Assembly: GCA_011947345.1 (NCBI GenBank)
Contig: JAAVTG010000531.1
Coordinates: 806,001-870,000, forward strand
Length of the DNA: 64,000 bases
Origin: Phytophthora quininea
Lineage: Eukaryota > Oomycota > Peronosporomycetes > Peronosporales > Peronosporaceae
Reading direction: 5' to 3'
Shown here: one piece after another, positions 33,734-44,566 of the stretch
Position numbering within the stretch: position 1 is the first letter of the stretch
Layout: every line of letters begins with the position of its first letter
Translations under genes and position numbers: made by a program
The notes under the pieces: model-generated
The model's input: only the letters and a program-made list of their open reading frames with translations
Told to the model about the DNA's origin: nothing
The model's database searches: none

Positions 33734-34354
33734 TTAAAAAGTTGTGAAAGTATTGACCATCAATAGAATGCAAAAGCTATCAGAAACTGCAGCGAGGGCA
33801 GGTGATCTCATTGACCAACTCGACCCCTGGGGTCATTTTCGAGTCGAGGCCTCTTGCAAATCCGATGCTGCTCCACGCGACACCAGGAATGATAAGTGCG
33901 CCAGCCTCTACGTTTTGCCCGCCACCTTGAAGTGAGAGGCTCGTCTTGAGGCGATTTCCCCCTCGGTGCTGTTCATCGAGCTCACAGGACGGCAAAACGT
34001 CGCTCGCCTGTCCCGTTGACAGGCTCCGCGCTCATTTTTTCTCGCTTTTGAACCTGCTCTGGCGATAAGTGATGTTTGAGTTTGCCATCTCCCGGTCGGA
34101 CAGCTGCAGGAACCCTTCAGACTCTCCTCGCCAACGGCCCTAAGCTGCTCACTTTTAAAATCATCGTCAAGCACGCACTTCCAGCGGGCCATGCACGCTG
34201 TTCGACCCTCGTCCCCGACCAAGACGCCGTCGCTATCGACCCCGAAAGCGAGATCCACCGTGTGGACGGCTCGGCTGGTGGCTACGCTCTGGAAGTTGGC
34301 CGTGAAACGAGCTCGCAAGCTGCGCCGACGACAAGCTCAAAGAACACGGACACG
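33734..34354. other. Intergenic or 5' region of next gene
   Basis: The frame of the following gene is open back to 34076 but without an ATG before 34355. No family resemblance is seen in the rest. Confidence 0.4.
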
Positions 34355-34780
34355 ATGTTCGGCAGCGCCTCAAAATCCACGGCTGACGACGAGGAGACCA
34401 TCGCCCCACTCGAGACCGACGACGCCTCGATCATGCAAGAAGCTGCGCTCGCGGTGGTCGCGTCGGGTGTTGTCTCGCTCGCAGACTTTGAGGCCGTCAC
34501 GGGCTTCCACCTGTCCAAGGAGCAGCCATCGACCGCCAGAGACGACGACGTCTGCTCGGAAGCGGCCACGGAGATGTCGGACGCCTGCAGCGTCGCTGAC
34601 GGCGAGGACACTCATAGTGCTCGAGCAATGAAGGTTAGCCCCAGGGCTCGAATGATCGCCGCTCAGCTCGACCGCAACAAATCGGTGACGCCGATGCGAC
34701 GAGCCACCATCCCGTCGTCGACAAAGAGAACCAAGTGGGTCTGCGTCGGCTACGGCCGCTACGAAAGAGTTGAGGAGTGA
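34355..34780 (+). CDS. Small acidic protein with C-terminal W-x-C-V-G-x-G-R-Y motif
   Basis: ATG 34355 gives 141 residues, acidic and Ser/Thr/Ala-rich, with a helical E-A-A-L-A-V-V-A-S-G-V-V-S-L-A-D-F stretch. The tail is basic and ends K-W-V-C-V-G-Y-G-R-Y-E just before the stop. The same motif closes the protein at 37281-37949 and also occurs inside it. No signal peptide or membrane helix is seen. The frame is open upstream to 34076, so an earlier exon or start is possible. Function unknown. Confidence 0.5.
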   Translation: MFGSASKSTADDEETIAPLETDDASIMQEAALAVVASGVVSLADFEAVTGFHLSKEQPSTARDDDVCSEAATEMSDACSVADGEDTHSARAMKVSPRARMIAAQLDRNKSVTPMRRATIPSSTKRTKWVCVGYGRYERVEE

Positions 34781-34914
34781 GATTAGTTGTTAAGAGTGCG
34801 TTAATTTATGTCGTCTCCAGCATCCTCGATCCCCAGGCGTTGAAATGGCCACACGTAATCGCGATTATGAAGCACATTGGTTGGTGAAGGTCGCGTTTAT
34901 GCTGTCCAAAGTTT

Positions 34915-35656
34915 ATGGTGCCTACTTGGCAGAAATTGCCAAGACTCACTTCGCATTTTACCGCGTGGAAGACGAAAGCGACCTCGATACTACAAATGGC
35001 TGCCATATCCACCACGACGATCACGACAGCCCCGCAAGGTCTGCATCTGAAGCTGCTACCACCAATTTCGTCCAGTGGTGATCCCCTCACCACCTCATCA
35101 GTGTCAACCGCTGCGATTCAGCCGCGCCTGGATCTGAAGCTGGAGGCACATCGTCGCTGGAATACGTCTCTGCCGGTGGGCTTCTTGGTGAGCATCGACC
35201 GTATCGAGATCAACTCAGTACGAGTTGTCGAAGGCGACAACTTGGTGTATGTAGTGGAGATCTACATGAGCCTCCCTGCTTCAAGACTCCCCACCAACAA
35301 GTCCACGGTGAGCAAGAAGAGAACGGTGGCAGAGCAGCCAACCTTCACAGTGGAGCGGTCGTTCTCTGCGTTTGAGGAGCTCCGCAAGCGAGTGTCGTCC
35401 TGTGTGAGCATGGAACGACAGTGCTCCTGCAAATATTGCATGAGCTTTGTCGAGTACATCCGCTTCGAGTGGAACCAGCCGCGTGGACTTGCCAAACTGC
35501 TTGCTGGTCAGGAGAAACGCAAGCAGATCTTGACGAGCTTCCTGAATGACTTTGTGGTCATGGGGCAGCGGAGTGCAGAAGACTGGCAAACGCAAGTGTG
35601 AAGCCCAGCAGCTCGTACCAAAGGTGCTGAACGAGTTTCTGGGAGCCAACAGGTAG
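34915..35656 (+). CDS. PX-like protein with C-x-Y-C motif, copy 2
   Basis: Close relative of the copy at 1-545, sharing E-A-H-R-R-W-N, S-I-D-R-I-E-I-N, the F-S-A-F-E-E-L-R PX-type motif, C-S-C-K-Y-C and F-L-N-D-F-V. Start uncertain: ATG 34915 opens the frame, but ATG 34999 is as good. After M-G-Q-R near 35573 two bases are missing relative to copy 1. The main frame then stops at 35601, while the proper C-terminus (K-R-K-C-E-A-Q-Q-L-V-P) continues in another frame to the TAG at 35654-35656. Either the gene encodes a protein about 18 residues shorter than its relatives or two bases were lost in sequencing. Confidence 0.65.
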
Positions 35657-36024
35657 ACGGTGACGCTGCAATATAAGAGATGAACTTTTCGTTCTGCTCA
35701 TCCACTTGCTCGCTACCAAAGGTGATCGACTGGATAGCAATCAGGCACGTCGATGCGAGAGAAAAACTTCACCACCCTTCAGCTTCCTCATCGATTGAGC
35801 GATGCGTTCCAAAGTAGATCTCTGCCAAGACACAACACAACGAGCTGGGCTTCTGCACAAGTCCTTGTACTTGTCCAAGCTGGTCCTGAAGCCCTGCAAG
35901 AGGCGCCGAGCTATCCTGTTTACTCCAGCACCCACAGTGGGAGCGTAGCAAAGAAGAACTTCAAACGCAGCAGCCAATTGCGGTCGCAAGTTCTTCCGCT
36001 CTGGGCCACTGCTCAATCGTCGCA
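35657..36024. other. Intergenic, no gene seen
   Basis: Short spacer between two tandem PX-like genes. Minus-strand frames here are shadows. Confidence 0.4.
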
Positions 36025-36669
36025 ATGGAGACCAAGGTGCAGCTCAACGCCATGCCTCGGCTCTCACCGTACGCGCCGAGCCTGTCGCCAGCCTCCAACG
36101 CCGTGCCGCAGCACTGGTCGCAGGCCTCCGTGTCCATGGACTTCCTCGCCAGCATCCAGCAGATCCGCATCGCTCACACCCACCGCAGCGTGCGGGACGG
36201 CGCCACCTTCTACGAGGTGGAGCTCTACAGCCTCTGCATCGCTACCTCCAACATCCCCACCGTCCGGAACAGCTACATCCCAATCCTCTCCAACAGTGGA
36301 GTGAGCATCACCTCGTCATCCACCACCACGTTGGAGCTTCCGGCCGGTCCAGAGCGTCAACCAGATCAGTGTGTGCGACGTCGCTTCGACGACTTCGCAA
36401 GACTCCGTCACGAGGCGATGGCGGCGACGTGTATCAACGCGCACTTCCTGTGCCAATACTGCCGCCAGTTCCAGTGCTATGTTCGATTCCACGCGGCGCA
36501 ACCTCTCTGGGTCGTGCGAGTGGTGACCACCAAGAAGCAGCGCAAGAAGATTTTGGCGCAGTTCCTCGCCGACCTGGTGGAGTTTGCACAGTCACGAGCT
36601 CAGCACCACAGCCAGTGTCGACTGCGGACGACGCTGCCTGTACTTCTTGAGAAGTTCGCGACCGACTGA
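36025..36669 (+). CDS. PX-like protein with C-x-Y-C motif, copy 3
   Basis: Intact 214-residue frame. It carries S-I-Q-Q-I-R-I-A, a Y-E-V-E-L-Y strand, a Ser/Thr-rich loop, R-R-R-F-D-D-F-A-R-L-R (best PX-type motif of the set), F-L-C-Q-Y-C and K-K-I-L-A-Q-F-L-A-D-L-V. The order and spacing match the other family members. No membrane helix. Predicted peripheral membrane protein if the PX fold binds lipid; binding residues are not clear enough to call. Confidence 0.72.
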   Translation: METKVQLNAMPRLSPYAPSLSPASNAVPQHWSQASVSMDFLASIQQIRIAHTHRSVRDGATFYEVELYSLCIATSNIPTVRNSYIPILSNSGVSITSSSTTTLELPAGPERQPDQCVRRRFDDFARLRHEAMAATCINAHFLCQYCRQFQCYVRFHAAQPLWVVRVVTTKKQRKKILAQFLADLVEFAQSRAQHHSQCRLRTTLPVLLEKFATD

Positions 36670-37280
36670 ACGCAAAGAAGGTCTCAACAACAAGCTCGCA
36701 AGTCTCCATACGATATTAGCGCGGTGAACTTCAGTTTTCAATTGTCATTGCATCCGTCCCCAGCTGACTGTAGTCATTCGCTTTCGGACGTGTTTGTTTG
36801 TTGGTGGTCTTGGACAGGTGGGGGCAGAAATTTGTGGTGGCAGCCAACATCTCATGAACATTTCCACGGCAGCTGGGATGCTGTCACACAAACTTTCGTT
36901 GAATACATTGACCGAAACTTGTCAAGGATGAAAAACATGTCGCCAACCCCAACTGGAAGGCTTAGAGTCAAGACTATCGCCAACATATCAGCTCTACCCG
37001 CCAATGCGTGCATTTCCTACAAGCTGGACATTCCACTGCCTGTCGCAGTCATTGCTCAGGACGCAACTCGTCTTTTGGCTGGTCCTGGGTGATCGTCACT
37101 TTCAAATTTGAAGAGGAAAGCGAATGAACACAACCATCACCACCACAGCATAACGATGAAAGTCGACGGAGCATTCGTGCGGATGAAGACCCTCACGCGA
37201 GCGGCGCTCAGGATCTGGCAATTTGTCGCTCGGTATTCGACCAAGATGGCGCTCTGTCAAGGTGTAAAGGGGACCTCGCG
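36670..37280. other. Intergenic, no gene seen
   Basis: Contains an unsupported 122-codon frame at 36724-37092 and a CACCATCACCACCAC-like low-complexity patch near 37125. Confidence 0.4.
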
Positions 37281-37949
37281 ATGGCCAAGAACTCCCGTCG
37301 AGTCATTGCGGCTCCTGCCACGAAGGACTCGAAGCAACAAGAACACATCGCATTCCACGACAAGCGCAAGGTAATTTCACCCGAAGCAACCTTCTTGCCA
37401 TCAAAACCTCGGGTTCAAGTGGTGGCACTTGCGGACTGGGAGTCGGCCCCAACGTTCCTCCTCGAGGAGAACTACGGCAAGCGACAACCAGTAGCAAGCA
37501 CAGACGCTCTGTTCAACAAATGCAACCCGTTCCTCTCGGACAACCGCAGCATTAAGAGACTGCGCCTGCGGTCGGAGGACAACCTGTCCGAATCACCGAC
37601 GATGTCGACCGACTGCTCCAGTATTCCAGAGAGCTACGTTGAAGAGGAAGATACTGGGGTCGACAACGTGGTTGAGGTCACCGAGGAGAAACGTGTTGCA
37701 CCAGTAGAGGAGGAAATCAAAGGAGATTGCAAGTCTAGTGTGGTTGCCCCACAACAAGAGGGTCTTGCTGCTGATTCCCATTCGGGAAAGCGACCTTCTC
37801 GCTGGATCTGCGTTGGCCATGGCCGCTACGTCAAGGACGATTCGGAGCATGTACCTGTTGTCACCAAAGTCGCTCGCCCGGTGGAAGTACAGCAGTCAGT
37901 CCGCTGGACATGTGTGGGCTACGGACGCTACGAAAAGCATACATTGTAA
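37281..37949 (+). CDS. Protein with two W-x-C-V-G-x-G-R-Y motifs
   Basis: 222 residues from ATG 37281. The basic N-terminus is followed by an acidic Glu/Val-rich middle. Two copies of the short motif lie near the C-terminus: R-W-I-C-V-G-H-G-R-Y (about 37799-37828) and R-W-T-C-V-G-Y-G-R-Y (about 37902-37931). The latter closes the protein as in the gene at 34355-34780. There is no signal peptide or membrane helix. The nearby PX-like genes may be coincidental neighbours. Function unknown; a peptide-binding or redox role for the motif would be speculation. Confidence 0.55.
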   Translation: MAKNSRRVIAAPATKDSKQQEHIAFHDKRKVISPEATFLPSKPRVQVVALADWESAPTFLLEENYGKRQPVASTDALFNKCNPFLSDNRSIKRLRLRSEDNLSESPTMSTDCSSIPESYVEEEDTGVDNVVEVTEEKRVAPVEEEIKGDCKSSVVAPQQEGLAADSHSGKRPSRWICVGHGRYVKDDSEHVPVVTKVARPVEVQQSVRWTCVGYGRYEKHTL

Positions 37950-39690
37950 AGGAGAAGACGTGGCAAAAAGCTGCAAGTACCGCAGCTTAATTGTAGCGAG
38001 CGAACTCTGTACAATAATACGTAGTTGGTGCGTGAACTCCTGCTGCCTCTTGTCGAAGTGGAACGCCTTGATGCTGGCCTATTACCTGTCTGCATGTTGC
38101 CATCGCCTTTTCGCTGGGACGATGTGCTGAATCAGCCGCTCGAAGACGTCGTATGTGTCCTAGCTGCAGAAGCCGCTGAAAATCGCGGATTCTGCATGCT
38201 ATGCATGGTCCACATGTACTGGCGATTCTCTCCCTCGTAATGAAGAGCCGCTTTGTCCGACTTGAATCCTCCTGCGTCTCGCTCAGCAGCATCACCCCTG
38301 CCGATCGAATTCCTGCTCAAGAAATGATGGAGCTTCATCTGTCGGATCCCGCAGATCAATGGTCGCTAGTACGTATGCTATTATACTTGTTGGCCTGCTT
38401 CGTGACGGGCGCCTACCAGCTCGGTCGTCGCCGTACTGCGGCTCCGAGTTCAAGAATACGGTGTTCTGCAACTGCATCGGAGAGTAAGGGAAGCTATTTA
38501 GCGTGGAAGACGTTCTAAAGATGGCGTACATACATGTGTGCACAGCCGCTGGTTGCTTGATTCTCAAGAGCGATAGAAACGAGAGAGCATCTGTAGGATC
38601 TGCTTGCCCGCGCAGCAGAAAGCGGGATTGCAGAGCGGCCTTCCAGCGTGACGAGTCCCGTCGTGGCAGCCTTATCTTGGTTGATAATCAGATGGCCACT
38701 CTGCGGACGATCCGGATCTCTGCGAGCCGTTTCTGTCTACCGAACCGTACACCTTGACCACCGAAAAGGAACTGCTGTAACCTTTTGAAGTAGTAGCGAC
38801 AGCTTTCATGCACCAGAAGAAGCCTTCGAGCACCGGCAGCTTTCACGTAATGGATGTGGTAAGCTAAGAAGCCAACGCACTGGAAAACCACTGTGCTGGA
38901 TTTCTCTCAGGGCCGTTGAGATCCTCTTTTCCAGTTCATTGAGTGGCCTGCGATATACTGTAAAGTCCTGCTAGAAGTGCACCGTCAGATCAACACGACG
39001 TTCGGACTCCGTCTTGTTGGCAATTGCAAATTTGAGGCGGTTGATCGGAAGCACCAGGAAGCTTCCTCTCGAGGCAGCAATTCGGAAGGGAGATTGTTTA
39101 TCTCCTGCCGGCGCCACAAACATCCTTTCGTCTGAGAACACGCACAGCTACAGACTATGCACCGTCGAGGTACATCTTCAACTCGAAGCGAGGCTTCCTA
39201 GAGTCGGTTTGGGAGGCACCCGTCTCATCGGGATGCACGGCACGAGTCATCTGCGGATTGTGAAGACGATGGCGTTCGAAAGATCAAATACAGGACTGCA
39301 GCATACTACATTGGTATCTTTACAACGCTTGCTTGATGGAGTCGAGTGCGGCGTCCACGAGGAACCAGCCTCGAGGTTGCGAACCCCATCAACGGCGATG
39401 TTGACGGTCTCCGATTGATGATGTACTGGTACCAGTATTAATAGTGCAAGCGGATTGGCCACTGCAAGGTTAAACGCACCGGCTATGGGCGTCGACGCGC
39501 CGTGACGTGAGTGCAACTGTAAAACCGGCTCTCTCAGAAAAAAGTATCCAAGCAAGGCGCAGATATTTTGAGGCAGGACGCTCAAATCTCTGGGATGGAA
39601 ATCCCATGACGGCTGTATCGCTGCCCTGCTCACCGATGCCATCTGCGCAGTCTTGTGGTGCTTGCCTCCTTCCAGCCAGCATGGTAGCAG
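37950..39690. other. Long non-coding or degenerate tract
   Basis: 1.7 kb without a supported gene. Minus-strand remnants around 38780-39260 (for example an E-L-K-M-Y-L-D-G stretch and a Y-R-R-P-L-N-E-L stretch) hint at a decayed gene, but stops are frequent and I could not assign a family. Confidence 0.4.
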
Positions 39691-39709
39691 CCTCACTCTC
39701 AAATTCTCT
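39691..39709 (+). promoter_or_regulatory. Oomycete initiator-like element of transporter 1
   Basis: CCTCACTCTCAAATTCTCT matches GCTCATTYYNCAWTTTNYY at about 15 of 19 positions and lies 43 bp before the start codon. Confidence 0.4.
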
Positions 39710-39751
39710 TCGTCGCTCTCCAGTCTTCTCCCAACTGCACAAGTTATCGCC

Positions 39752-41240
39752 ATGGGCAAGTGCAGCGACAAGTTCCTCACGATGGAGGACCTCAAGATGG
39801 CCTTTAACGTCTTCTGCTGCGTCTACGGCGTCGGTACGCTTGGTATGCCCGGCAACTTCTCTCGAGCCGGGCCGGTGTTGGCGATCATCGCCATGGCCTT
39901 CATGGCCTTCGCCAACATTTACGCGTCGGTGGCGATCTGCCGCGTCATGTTGTTAGCGCCAAAGTCCGTCCGCACGTACGGCGACCTCGGCGAGTGGTGC
40001 ATGGGCAAGTGGGGCCACTGGCTGGCCGTCATCTCCCAAATGGGCTCGTGTCTGCTGGTGCCCTGCGTTTTCCTCGTTCTCGGTGGACAGTTGCTCGACG
40101 GGCTTTTCCCCGGCGCTTTCAGCGACTCGGTCTGGATCATCTTCATGGCGCTCATGTGCACTCCCGTGTGCATGATCCCAACTCTGAAGGAAGGCGCCGG
40201 AGCTGCCTTCGCCGGTTGTCTTGGCACCGTCACGGCCGATATCATCGGCGTGTCCGTCGTCATGTACGGCATGCGTGGCCATCCGTCGGTGCCATCTCCG
40301 GAGCTTAAGTTCTCCCAAGTGGCTGGCGTGTTTGGCAATCTGTCTCTCGCCTACGGCGCCGGCATCGTTATCCCCGCTCTGCAGCGTCAACACAGCGACC
40401 CGAAGCGTATGCCCCGCGTGGTTCTCTTCACGGTCTCGTTGATCAGTTGTCTTTTCTCATTCTGGCGTCTACCGCTTATTCGGCTGTAGGTTGTCAGATC
40501 ACGGGCAACTTGCTGTTCTCCATCTACCCCAACGCCGACACCGGCATGACCACGTTGGGCTTCAAGTCGTCGTGGGGAGCGGTGGTCTTGGCCTACCTCT
40601 TCATGCAGCTGCACGTGACCATTGCGTTCTCCGTTCTACTGAACCCGCCGTTCTACCTGGCCGAGCGAGTTCTGCTTGGTATGCACAAGAAGAAGACGGG
40701 TGACATTGAGAACGCCATCAGCTATGCTGATGCGTCGACCCCCGCCAAGGTTTCCGTGGCGAACGAATCCGTCAACGCGTCCGAGCGTCGTTCAAAGATG
40801 TCGTACGTCTCGGTGGCTGATGCTGAGAACCCGCACTTTGGTGACGAGGAAGCTGAAGAGGCCGAGTACCGCGGCTCCAACGCGCTCAAGTATGTGGTGC
40901 TTCGATTCGCCATCATTGTGGTGCTGGTGATCTTGTCCATCGTGTTGAAGGACCACTTCTCCGACCTGTCGGACTTTGTCGGTGCCTCTTGCATCTCGCT
41001 CAACAGCATCATCCTGCCGATCATGTTCCTGCTCAAAAGTGCTGGCACTCGATCCCGATTTACGAGAAGGCCCCCGCAATTGCCGTTGTAGTCGTGTGCT
41101 GCGTTCTGGGCTGCTATGTGACCTACACGTCGGGAAAAGAGCTCTTCTTCCCGTCGGATTCGGACGTCGAGTTCCCGTACTGCGGCGGGAAGTACGAGAA
41201 CGAGGTTTACTACAACTACACCGCTGTGCACGGCGCATAA
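39752..41240 (+). CDS. AAAP-type amino acid transporter 1
   Basis: Polytopic plasma- or vacuolar-membrane permease of the amino acid/auxin permease superfamily, with about 11 helices. The N-terminal signature N-V-F-C-C-V-Y-G-V-G-T-L-G-M-P sits in TM1 where AAAP proteins have G-x-G-x-L-x-x-P. Start is ATG 39752 (M-G-K-C-S). A cytoplasmic loop after K-K-K-T-G separates the last helices. Two single-base losses, in T4 at 40452-40455 and A4 at 41035-41038, split the frame; homology to the neighbour at 42.3 kb runs straight through both. The end Y-Y-N-Y-T-A-V-H-G is shared with the paralogue. Substrate unknown. Confidence 0.82.
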
Positions 41241-42263
41241 GTGCTGGTTGGTTGAGTTTTTTTTTGCGTATTAGCATAGTTTGTTTGTTTCCTTTTAGAT
41301 AAACCAGAAAATTAATCTTGTTAGAAAACTTGCTGCATCTTAACGTCCGGAGCAAGACGAAGGATATCACATCATGTCGAAGCAGGCACGGAGAAGCTGC
41401 TCCTTTGATTTTATATCCAGGGGTCGACAACACTGAAAAGCTACAATAGAGAGCCTAAAAGAAGACAAATCAATTCGATGTTTCAATCTCGCCAAAAGAG
41501 TGTGAAAAGCAATTCGCTCTGCATAGACAGCTGTGCTGAGCCGGTGCTGCCCCTGAAAAACTAGTATATTCCTAAAGAGAGGTGCATAGTTATGGAACCC
41601 CTCATTTGTATCCGAATTGCACAATGAGCATTTCGACCTAAATTTCCGCTACAACCTCTTGTCGCTGTGATAACTACTTCACCATACAGGTAGTACCGGT
41701 ATGCATGTACATTTTGGTGGTCATGTTGCCCTCGCCAGGGAGTAATATTGTTTATATCTCGGGCTAACATTTTTACCAACACGTAACTTTCCCGGCGATT
41801 GAGACCAAAACAATTGCAACGTGGCACGGATATCATAGCATTCAAGGACCACAGCAACTAAAATGACAGTTCTCATTAGTGTGGAGGAACAAATGCACTG
41901 CAAGATTGCGGGTATACCAATCCTCGCAAGAAATACCTCGTACTAGCAATAACAATGTTTTTCAAAGAATTTAGCTAATCGTAAATAGACGGGACGCATT
42001 CGAGGTCCTACTTGTCTTCCGCCGGCGTCTCCGCTAATTGGCGCGGGACGCCATGACGCGCAGCGAGTTGCCGCGCGGCGCATCTTCGTAAGGACTTCCC
42101 GGCTCTCGGTGCAGTCACCTCAACCGACTTGGCGTGAAGCGTGTGCAGCATAGCAACACTGCAGTGCATCGCATCGCTCTCCGACTCTCTTGGCGGCTAC
42201 GTATCAGCTATTTTGCTAGTTGTGCCGCCTTGAGCACAAGCACCAAGTGCCTCTTGCTCAGAA
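41241..42263. other. Intergenic, no gene seen
   Basis: 1 kb spacer between the tandem transporters, AT-richer than flanking genes, with a T9 run near 41258. No supported frame. Confidence 0.45.
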
Positions 42264-42282
42264 GCTCACTTTTCAATTCTCC
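42264..42282 (+). promoter_or_regulatory. Oomycete initiator + flanking region of transporter 2
   Basis: GCTCACTTTTCAATTCTCC matches the oomycete Inr-FPR consensus GCTCATTYYNCAWTTTNYY at 17 of 19 positions. It lies 57 bp upstream of the start codon, the expected distance. Confidence 0.6.
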
Positions 42283-42338
42283 GTCGTCGAGTCAAGTCCC
42301 AACACATCAACGTCAAGTCCACGACTGCAGTGACCATC

Positions 42339-43824
42339 ATGGGCTGCAGCAAGCGATTCCTCACGCTCGAAGACCTCAAGATGGCCTTCAACGTCTTCTG
42401 CTGCGTCTACGGCGTCGGTACACTTGGTATGCCCGGCAACTTCTCTCGTGCTGGGCCAGTGCTGGCCGTGATCGCCATGCTCTTCATGGCCTTCGCCAAC
42501 GTGTACGCGTCGGTGGCCATCTGCCGCGTCATGTTGTTAGCGCCGAGATCCGTCAAGACCTACGGCGACCTCGGTCAATGGTGCATGGGCAAGTGGGGCC
42601 ACTGGCTGGCCGTCGTCTCTCAGATGGCGTCGTGTCTGTTGGTGCCCTGCGTTTTCCTCGTGCTGGGCGGTTCTCTCCTTGACGGCCTCTTCCCGGACGC
42701 CTTCAGCGACTCGGTTTGGATCATCTTCATGGCTCTCATGTGTCTGCCAGTGTGTCTGATCCCGACACTGAAGGAAGGCGCGGGGCTGCGTTCGCAGGCT
42801 GTCTCGGTACGGTCATTGCCGACATCATCGGCGTGTCCGTCGTCATGTACGGCATGCGTGGCCATCCGTCGGTGCCGTCTCCCCACCTCACGTTCTCGCA
42901 AGTGGCTGGCGTGTTTGGCAATCTGTCTCTCGCCTACGGTGCCGGTGTCGTGATCCCCGCTCTGCAACGTCAACACAGCGAGCCACGCCGCATGCCTCGC
43001 GTTATCGGTTGCACCATCGCATTCATCAGTTGCCTTTTCTCATTCTGGCATCTAGCGCTTATTCGGCTGTAGGTTGTCAGATCACGGGCAACTTGCTGTT
43101 CTCCATCTACCCTGACGCCGACACTGGCATGACCACGTTGGGCTTCAAGTCGGACTGGGGCGCTGTGGTGCTGGCCTACCTCTTCATGCAGCTGCACATT
43201 ACCATCGCCTTCTCAGTGCTGTTGAACCCGGTCTTCTACCTGTCGGAGCGTCTTGCTCTGGGTATGCACAAGAAGAAACAAGCCGAGCTCGAGGACGGAC
43301 TCACTTACGCTGACATGGACACCCCCGCCAAGGTGTCGGTCGCCAACGACTCGGTCAATCCATCGGAGCGTCGCTCGGCCATATCGTATGTGTCTGTAGC
43401 GGATGCTGAGAACCCGCACTATGGCAACGCTGAGGCCGAAGCTGCAGAGTACAGCGGCGGGAACGTGATCAAGTACGTGTTGATGCGTATCTCCATCATC
43501 GTGGTGCTGGTCATTCTGTCCATCGTGTTGAAGGACCACTTCTCGGACTTGTCGGACTTTGTTGGAGCTTCGTGCATCTCGCTCAACAGTATCATCCTGC
43601 CGATTGTTTTCCTGTTGAAGAAGTGCTGGAAGTCGGTCCCAATGTACGAGAAGATCCCGGCGTTGGTGGTGGTTGTGGTGTGCTGCATCCTCGGCTGTTA
43701 CGTGACCTACACGTCGGGCAAGACGCTGTTCACCCCTTCCGACTCGGACATCTCGTTCCCCTACTGCGACACGGAGTACGAGAACACGGTCTACTACAAC
43801 TACACTGCGGTGCACGGCAATTAA
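42339..43824 (+). CDS. AAAP-type amino acid transporter 2
   Basis: Tandem paralogue of the gene at 39.75 kb with the same membrane topology and closing Y-Y-N-Y-T-A-V-H-G. Start is ATG 42339 (M-G-C-S-K). Breaks are at G4 42782-42785, where the paralogue is intact, and at T4 43035-43038, where the paralogue is broken at the same homologous position. The second A-run break of transporter 1 is absent here (K-K-C-W intact). Nucleotide identity is high in the first 600 bp. Probably the same substrate class with diverged regulation. Confidence 0.82.
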
Positions 43825-43904
43825 GCTCGGTAGTCATGTTTTCTTTCTCTCTCTTGTCGTTCGGTGGGGACGTAAATCTTTGCAATACACTTCTTTTGAT
43901 GCTG

Positions 43905-44566
43905 TCACCACACACAGCCTTCAGGACGAAGATCTGGGTCCATGAGGAACGTGTTAAGTAGCTGCGAGACTTCGAGAAATCGTTGACACTGGCCGCCACC
44001 TCTTCGATACGATAAGTCTTTGGCTGCTCTTAGAAGCCGATTCACAAAGCGCTCGAGCGTTCGTTTCCGCATGTGAATGACGAGTCTGCGCCATCCTGTC
44101 AAATCTGCCAAACACCCGTGATGCGGCAGTCGAGACGGGAAGCTGGTGATGGAAGTGATCCACGTCACGCGGTTGCAATACGCACACCACCGCAGGTGTT
44201 CCCGGTCGTGGACGGTCTCAGAGATTCGCTTCCGAAGCTCTCGAAACGCCGAGTAGCGGTGCTCCACTTGGTACTCGGGACTTGCTTCTTCTTTTTCAAG
44301 CTGCAGCCGTGCCTTACGCTCGGCGGTGGTCTCTCCGGGGTTGTCGGCAGACCTCTTTGGAGGTACTGCAGATACACGTCCAACACGTAGACCGTAGCGC
44401 CGTGTTCGTCTTCACGGTCGTAGGTGGCGCAGATTTTCACACGCTGCACCTGGTTGAGCGTGAAGGCGTGCTTGGAGTTGTTGGACAGAGCGGACAGTCG
44501 ACGACCGAGATCGACGTCCACCTGCGCTGCGTCGACGACGTCGTCGGGCTCAAAGATGGATTTCAT
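43905..44566 (-). CDS. PX-like protein with C-x-Y-C motif, copy 4
   Basis: Minus-strand frame from ATG 44566. N-terminal Q-R-V-K-I-C-A-T and Y-V-L-D-V-Y-L-Q strands precede a single-base loss at the G4 run (C4 in the coding strand) 44337-44340. The next frame continues with H-R-Y-S-A-F-R-E-L-R-K-R-I (PX-type motif), R-W-C-A-Y-C and R-F-V-N-R-L-L to the stop at 43905. It is divergently oriented from the MLO-like gene at 45.2 kb and convergent with transporter 2, whose stop is only about 80 bp away. Confidence 0.68.

Noticed and set aside
36724..37092. 122-codon frame between PX-like copy 3 and the motif gene
   Set aside because: No homology and unusual Trp/His-rich composition; it may be chance.
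39247..39795. 182-codon minus-strand frame
   Set aside because: It overlaps the transporter 1 promoter and 5' coding region on the other strand and shows no family resemblance.
40452..40455. Programmed ribosomal frameshift as the main explanation for broken genes
   Set aside because: Breaks occur in unrelated genes at simple homopolymers without a common slippery heptamer, and duplicates in the window differ by run length.
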